A DNA stretch of 8,508 nucleotides, from contig JAFGSH010000284.1 of NCBI GenBank assembly GCA_016934695.1, forward strand, positions 1 to 8,508. The letters are read 5' to 3'. Of the stretch, positions 4,511 to 8,508 are shown in pieces. The notes below the pieces were generated by a model. That model was not told where the DNA came from. It saw only the letters and a program-made list of their open reading frames with translations, and made no database searches. Numbering within the stretch: position 1 is the stretch's first letter; the number at the start of each line of letters is the position of its first letter. The DNA comes from Deltaproteobacteria bacterium. GTDB lineage: Bacteria; Desulfobacterota; Syntrophia; Syntrophales; UBA2210. The position numbers were made by a program, and so were the translations under genes.

Positions 4511-6541
4511 TTACGCCTTGTCATATCTCAAAAACTGCATCGAGAAGGTTCCCCTCCCCTGGGTGAGCGACCGCAGATCGGTCGAATATCCGAACATCTG
4601 TTTCAGGGGAACGCGGGCCTTGATCTCGATGACGGGGTCCTTGTGGGTTATCCGTTCCACCTCCCCCTTCCTCGCGTTGATGTTGCCGATAATCTCGCCC
4701 ATGAATTCTCCCGGTGTGATAATATCGACTTCGACGATGGGCTCCAGGAGAGTGGGCTGTGCCTGGGCGCACCCATTCGAGAAGGCCGTCGAAGCGGCTA
4801 TCCGGTATCCCAGTTCCGTCGATTCTCCTTCCCTGAAAGAGCCGCCGATCATCCGTACAGTCACGTCGACGATCGGGTAACCGGCCACCGCCCCGCTGAG
4901 AGCCGCGTCCCTGATACCTTCTTCCATGGTGGCATGAAATTCGGGAGGGATCACATCGCTGCCGATCTCATCGATGATGACCAGACCCGCACCCCGCTTA
5001 CCGGGTTCCAAACGCAGGACGGCGTGACCGAAGTGCTTTTTGTCCCCGAGCTTCCGGTCGAACACCTCTTCCGTTTCCACCGCTTTCTCTATCGTTTCCC
5101 GGTAGACGACCTTGGGTTTTCCGACGTTCACATTCGTGTGAAACTCCCGTATGAGCCTATCGATGATGATCTCGAGGTGGAGCTCACCCATCCCCGAGAT
5201 GATCGTCTGGGCCGTCTCTTCGTCATATTTGATGGTGAGCGTGGGATCTTCGCTCGCCAGCTTTTCGAGGGCGAAGAGCAATCGCTCCTGATCGCCAGGT
5301 GTCTTCGCCTCAATGGCCTGGCTGATCACCGGCTCGTAGAACTCTATCTTCTCGAGGATAATAGGGTGGGCTTCGTCGCAGATGGTGTCGCCCGTAGAGG
5401 TATCCTTCAGTCCCACCACCGCAATGATATCTCCGGCCCCGGCCTCGTTGACCCGCTCCCGCTTGTTGGAGTGCATCTTCAGGAGTCGGGAGACCTTCTC
5501 CTTCTTTCCCTTGCTCGCGTTATAGATATCCTCTCCGGTCTTGATCTTTCCGGAGTATACCCGCATGTAGGTGATCTTTCTCCCCTCGTCCAGCATGACC
5601 TTGAATGCCAGGGCCGCAAGCGGTTCCTTGACACTGCTGCGGCGTCTTTCAACCTCTTTCGTTACGGGATTGAACCCTTCGACGGGGGGTATCTCTTCGG
5701 GGGAGGGGAGAAAGCAGGTGATGGAGTCGAGGACCGGCTGGATCCCCTTGTTGCGCAGGGCGGTGCCGCACAGAACCGGCACCACCTTGAGGGAGAGGGT
5801 CGCCTTCCTGATCGATTCGATGATCTCTCCCTCGGCAATCTCGACACCCTCCAGGTATTTTTCGGCGATCGTGTCGTCAATCTCCGCCAGGGTCTCGATC
5901 AGCTTCTCGCGGTATTCCGCCGCCTCGGCCAGTATGTCGGAAGGAATGCCGAAAGTTTCGTACGACAGACCGAGGGAGTCTTCATTCCAGGTGATCAATT
6001 TCCGTCCGATGAGGTCGATGACCCCCTGAAAAGTTTCGCCCCGTGTGTACGGTATCTGGATCGGAAGGGGCGTGGAGGTGAAGCGCTCTTGCATCGTCTG
6101 TATCGTACCCAGGTAGTCCGCACCGACCCGGTCCATCTTGTTGATGAATGCAATCTTGGGGACATGATATTTATCGGCCTGGTGCCATACCGTTTCAGAC
6201 TGCGGCTCCACTCCCCCGACGGCGCAGAATACAACCAGCACTCCATCCAGCACCCTGAGAGAACGCTCAACCTCTATGGTGAAATCCACATGGCCGGGGG
6301 TGTCGATAATGTGTATCTCGTGGCCTTTCCAGAGACAGGTGGTGACGGCGGAAGTGATGGTTATCCCCCGTTCCTGTTCCTGCGCCATCCAGTCCATGAC
6401 CGCCTCGCCGTCATGCACCTCGCCGAGCTTGTGTGTCCTCCCGGTGTAGTAGAGGATCCTCTCCGTTACGGTGGTCTTCCCCGCGTCGATGTGGGCGATG
6501 ATCCCGATATTTCTTATTTTCGATAGTCTCGAGGCTGCCAT
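4511..6541 (-). CDS. fusA: Elongation factor G, probably a second (FusA2-type) copy
   Basis: A 676-residue translational GTPase that drives ribosomal translocation and, with RRF, can split ribosomes. G-domain motifs are AHIDAGKTT (16-24), RGITI (58-62), DTPGH (80-84), NKMD (134-137) and CGTAL (258-262). The G' insertion (about 170-255) is present, so this is EF-G rather than LepA or a tetracycline-protection protein. Domains II to V follow in normal order (EYD-like beta barrel from ~305, domain IV ~478-595, domain V ending [15 protein letters not shown]). The length is slightly below the usual 690-705. The domain IV tip loop, normally KQSGGRGQYGH in housekeeping EF-G, is here [11 protein letters not shown] (residues 496-506). 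That feature, and the absence of rpsL, rpsG and tuf neighbours, suggests a paralogue. The start lies 2 nt after the upstream stop, consistent with translational coupling. Confidence 0.93.
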   Translation of the reverse strand: MAASRLSKIRNIGIIAHIDAGKTTVTERILYYTGRTHKLGEVHDGEAVMDWMAQEQERGITITSAVTTCLWKGHEIHIIDTPGHVDFTIEVERSLRVLDGVLVVFCAVGGVEPQSETVWHQADKYHVPKIAFINKMDRVGADYLGTIQTMQERFTSTPLPIQIPYTRGETFQGVIDLIGRKLITWNEDSLGLSYETFGIPSDILAEAAEYREKLIETLAEIDDTIAEKYLEGVEIAEGEIIESIRKATLSLKVVPVLCGTALRNKGIQPVLDSITCFLPSPEEIPPVEGFNPVTKEVERRRSSVKEPLAALAFKVMLDEGRKITYMRVYSGKIKTGEDIYNASKGKKEKVSRLLKMHSNKRERVNEAGAGDIIAVVGLKDTSTGDTICDEAHPIILEKIEFYEPVISQAIEAKTPGDQERLLFALEKLASEDPTLTIKYDEETAQTIISGMGELHLEIIIDRLIREFHTNVNVGKPKVVYRETIEKAVETEEVFDRKLGDKKHFGHAVLRLEPGKRGAGLVIIDEIGSDVIPPEFHATMEEGIRDAALSGAVAGYPIVDVTVRMIGGSFREGESTELGYRIAASTAFSNGCAQAQPTLLEPIVEVDIITPGEFMGEIIGNINARKGEVERITHKDPVIEIKARVPLKQMFGYSTDLRSLTQGRGTFSMQFLRYDKA

Positions 6542-6543
6542 AC

Positions 6544-7164
6544 TTAAGAGCGATTCCCAACTATTAATTCCTTGTTCGTCGTAAAGGGTCTGCTCGTGTC
6601 TATGTGGCCCCTTATCGTTTCCCGGGTGGTGCCTTCTATCAGTATCTTTACCTGCGTGATGGATGGTTCGTTGAGGGTGACGGTATTGGTCAGCGAATAG
6701 ATGGTCATCATTTCGCTGGCGCTCCCTCCGGGGTGCAGGTCGATCAGGTTTCTGCCGAAATCAATGGAGGCTATCCCGTCCCTGACGGAAACCCCTCTGA
6801 GGGTTGTCTCTTTCGGAAAGGTTTCCACCAGATCGGTTGTGTGGGGCCCGCCAATCAGGGCTTCCACCAGTGCCCTGACCGTGTCGTTTGGAGAGTTTCC
6901 CTTTGTGATATACCTCTCTTCAGGGATGAGAAACCGTTCGTTGAGGTCGGAGAAATAGAGGTCCACCTTCTGCTTTTCCCCTTTTGCCGCCGGCCCCCCG
7001 GTGCCGCCGGTTGGTGGGTATATGTAATCGAAGAGCGAGAGAAAGAAGAAGAGAAGAAACCCTACACCGGCTAGGATGATGAGTGACAGATACAATGCCC
7101 GGGTATTCTTCTTCCTCTGCTTCGCCTTTATCTGTTTGGATTTTGCCTTTTTCTTGGATCCCAT
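6544..7164 (-). CDS. GerMN-domain membrane-anchored protein
   Basis: A 206-residue protein with a Lys/Arg-rich cytoplasmic N-terminus (residues 2-22), one transmembrane segment (about 23-47) and a Gly/Pro-rich linker (50-60). A periplasmic domain (about 67-188) follows, which I assign to the GerMN (sporulation/germination-type) fold. Support for the fold is [20 protein letters not shown], then the helix [12 protein letters not shown], then [20 protein letters not shown], and a Ser/Thr-rich helix leading to VKILIEG. Such domains occur in many non-spore-forming bacteria with unknown, probably envelope-related roles, so a sporulation function should not be inferred. It is the first gene after the promoter at 7198-7226 and its stop is 2 nt from the EF-G start. 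A G-rich stretch (GGGGGA) lies about 12 nt upstream of the ATG, a somewhat long spacing. Confidence 0.8.
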   Translation of the reverse strand: MGSKKKAKSKQIKAKQRKKNTRALYLSLIILAGVGFLLFFFLSLFDYIYPPTGGTGGPAAKGEKQKVDLYFSDLNERFLIPEERYITKGNSPNDTVRALVEALIGGPHTTDLVETFPKETTLRGVSVRDGIASIDFGRNLIDLHPGGSASEMMTIYSLTNTVTLNEPSITQVKILIEGTTRETIRGHIDTSRPFTTNKELIVGNRS

Positions 7165-7197
7165 GCTATGTGTATTCCCCCATTGAAGAGCGCGCCA

Positions 7198-7226
7198 AAT
7201 CTAAAGTAAAATTCGTGCCCTGTCAA
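7198..7226 (-). promoter_or_regulatory. Sigma70-type promoter for the GerMN-EF-G-activator unit
   Basis: On the - strand there is a perfect -35 TTGACA (7226-7221), a 17-nt spacer, and a -10 TAGATT (7203-7198) with 4 of 6 matches to TATAAT. The start site is expected near 7191, giving a leader of about 27 nt before the ATG at 7164. It is the only strong promoter-like element I see for the three downstream genes. Confidence 0.65.
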
Positions 7227-7296
7227 GGCAAGAAAAACAAAGATCACCGCGACTGCCGGGATATCAATATATTCATGATGGTAGCGGCACGAAGGC

Positions 7297-7332
7297 GATA
7301 GATCCCCCTTGCGGCAGTTCCCGACATCTATC
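7297..7332. other. Inverted repeat downstream of the TPR gene
   Basis: GATAGAT (7297-7303) and ATCTATC (7326-7332) form a perfect 7-bp inverted repeat with a 22-nt interior. It begins 24 bp after the TPR stop on the - strand. There is no T run on either strand, so it is not a standard intrinsic terminator. It could stabilise the 3' end of the upstream mRNA or be chance. Confidence 0.25.
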
Positions 7333-7355
7333 AGGGATCACCCTATGCCGTGCGG

Positions 7356-8129
7356 TTACGGGGTAACGGACTCCAGCTTTTCCCGCGCCTTCAATCCGAA
7401 TGCCGATTCCGGGTTGGTTTCGGCGACGAGGCGCAGTTCCTGGATCGCTCTCGCCCTGTTGCCGGCTTCGAGATAGGCGATCCCCAACCAGTAGTGCGAT
7501 TCGGTCATATTGGGCGCCTCGTCGATCGATTTCTTCAGGTAATACAGTGCCTTATCGATATTGTGCACGGCAAGATATGCGATCCCTCTGTTTTGCTGGA
7601 TAACCGGACGTATGTCCGTGTGTGGTTCTCTTCTGAGGGCTGCCTCGTATTTTGTGAGGGCCGTCTCGTAATCCCCCTTTTTGTAATACGCCCAGCCGAG
7701 ATTGTTGAGTGCTATGGCAGGGGTTTCATAGAGCATATTGGAGAGAGCCCGGTTGAATTCCTCTATGGCCCTGTCATAACTGCCTTCGTCCAGATACATG
7801 CTTCCCAGGTAATTGTGCACCTCAGAATAATCCGGCTTGATGGACAGGGCCGTTTCGAATTCGCTCTTTGCCTCTTCCGTGAGGCCGTTTTCGGCGTATG
7901 CAAGGCCGGTATAGTAATGTATCTCAGGGTCGTCCGGCGAAAGACGCTGCGCCACAAGAAATTCCCTGAGGGCCGGAGCAAATTGCCCGGAGTTGAGATA
8001 CGCGGTCCCCATCGTGACATGGGTTGCCGCCCTCTGTTTGTCTTGGCGGCTGGTCGCGCAACCGGTGAAAACCGTCACTCCGGTCAGTATGATCAGAAGG
8101 ATCAGACAGGCAGATATCTTGTTTTTCAT
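7356..8129 (-). CDS. TPR lipoprotein, PilF/PilW/Tgl-like
   Basis: A 257-residue lipoprotein. The signal peptide has a Lys-containing start, a hydrophobic core (LILLIILTGVTV) and the lipobox FTGC with the lipidated Cys at 24, followed by Ala-Thr-Ser. Asp is absent at +2, so outer-membrane sorting is plausible. About six tetratricopeptide repeats follow (roughly 34-67, 68-101, 102-135, 136-172, 174-207, 210-243), with typical W/L-G-Y-A-P spacing such as AIALNNLGWAYYKKGDYETA. Size, lipidation and six TPRs match PilF/PilW/Tgl lipoproteins, which help type IV pilus secretins assemble. No pilus gene is visible nearby, so other TPR scaffold roles remain possible. The ATG at 8129 is preferred over the in-frame ATG at 8156, because the latter would overlap the upstream gene and put nine polar residues before the signal peptide. 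Confidence 0.82.
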   Translation of the reverse strand: MKNKISACLILLIILTGVTVFTGCATSRQDKQRAATHVTMGTAYLNSGQFAPALREFLVAQRLSPDDPEIHYYTGLAYAENGLTEEAKSEFETALSIKPDYSEVHNYLGSMYLDEGSYDRAIEEFNRALSNMLYETPAIALNNLGWAYYKKGDYETALTKYEAALRREPHTDIRPVIQQNRGIAYLAVHNIDKALYYLKKSIDEAPNMTESHYWLGIAYLEAGNRARAIQELRLVAETNPESAFGLKAREKLESVTP

Positions 8130-8136
8130 AAAGATG

Positions 8137-8508
8137 TTACCCGTTGTTGTTTGCATTGACCCACCAGTCGCCCTTTTCTTTAAACCACCACTCCGACGAA
8201 TCCGTATCGGTTATCACCCCTGCCAGTTTTTTCGCGGTGTCCGTGCAGAGCCTCTTGACGGCAAAGGCGATCCATTCCTTGCTGTACTTGTTTCCCAGAT
8301 CACCATACTCCTTCAGTTGCAGGATCAGCGCAAGCTGGTCGGCGTCTCTGGCTATAAGTGATTCTCTGGTTTTCTTCTCGTTGAATTCTTTGATGGCGTT
8401 TCGAATCTCTTCTCCGAAAGGAAGCGTTTTTGCAAGTTCATCGACCGCTTTTGTTTCATCGACCGCAACATACTTTTTGTTGACGTAGTTCATGTCTCCG
8501 GTCCGTGC
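8137..8508 (-). CDS. HD-domain hydrolase, C-terminal part (5' end outside window)
   Basis: The frame is open to the window edge and gives the last 123 residues of an HD-superfamily metal-dependent phosphohydrolase, most like the HD_3 group that includes YfbR and HDDC2 5'-deoxynucleotidases. The residues before the ATG at 8493 (ARTGD) continue the family pattern ARTGDxNYVNKKYV, so that ATG is internal. IARDADQLALILQ (residues 52-64) carries the conserved late Asp of the HD metal site, and KEYGDLGNKYSKEWI and a Trp-rich end (SSEWWFKEKGDWW) follow. The earlier His and His-Asp ligands lie outside the window, so catalytic competence cannot be checked. The stop is 7 nt before the TPR lipoprotein start, suggesting one transcript. 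Confidence 0.78.
   Translation of the reverse strand, partial: ARTGDMNYVNKKYVAVDETKAVDELAKTLPFGEEIRNAIKEFNEKKTRESLIARDADQLALILQLKEYGDLGNKYSKEWIAFAVKRLCTDTAKKLAGVITDTDSSEWWFKEKGDWWVNANNNG

Noticed and set aside
3705..4880. Long + strand frame spanning the activator/EF-G junction, and similar ones at 2598-3482 and 7350-8159
   Set aside because: These are antisense shadows of well-supported - strand genes with unlike-protein composition.
4643..6526. Long + strand frame (627 codons) antisense to EF-G
   Set aside because: It is a codon-bias shadow of the highly conserved EF-G gene. The translation shows no known domain and no start signals.

Overview
The window looks like part of a chromosome from a moderately GC-rich, Gram-negative, probably anaerobic bacterium of deltaproteobacterial (Desulfobacterota-like) type. 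This is an inference from gene content: a membrane pyrophosphatase, a GAF-GAF sigma54 activator, an EF-G with a non-canonical domain IV loop, a GerMN-domain membrane protein and a PilF/Tgl-like TPR lipoprotein. No rRNA, tRNA, CRISPR array or insertion sequence is visible.

Layout. On the + strand, positions 1-409 hold the last 135 codons of a membrane-bound ion-pumping pyrophosphatase (hppA), followed by a strong intrinsic terminator (433-464) and the complete ATPase gene ychF (481-1575). Everything to the right is on the - strand and reads leftward: the C-terminal part of an HD-domain hydrolase (8137-8508, cut by the window edge), a TPR lipoprotein (7356-8129), then a sigma70-type promoter (7198-7226) that starts a tight three-gene unit. 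That unit is a GerMN-domain membrane protein (6544-7164), an elongation factor G (4511-6541) and a GAF-GAF-AAA+-Fis sigma54 activator (2373-4490).

The roughly 800 bp between ychF and the activator gene (1576-2372) has no conventional gene but is highly structured, and is the most interesting part. Read on the - strand it contains, in order: a 14-bp perfect palindrome (2195-2208); a good -24/-12 sigma54 promoter (2111-2128) with the exact 10-nt GG-to-GC spacing; a possible 69-codon ORF (1851-2060); two copies of a ~59-bp direct repeat, each folding into a 10-11 bp hairpin whose 19-nt loop carries CCCUCCUUU, which contains the anti-Shine-Dalgarno core CCUCCUU; and a classic intrinsic terminator with a T7 tail (1614-1652). 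These parts define a predicted ~488-nt sigma54-driven transcript immediately downstream of a sigma54 activator gene. I infer a regulator/sRNA module comparable in logic to CbrB-CrcZ or LuxO-Qrr, with loops comparable to the anti-SD loops of the alphaproteobacterial CcsR ('cuckoo') RNAs. None of this has been tested beyond reading the sequence.
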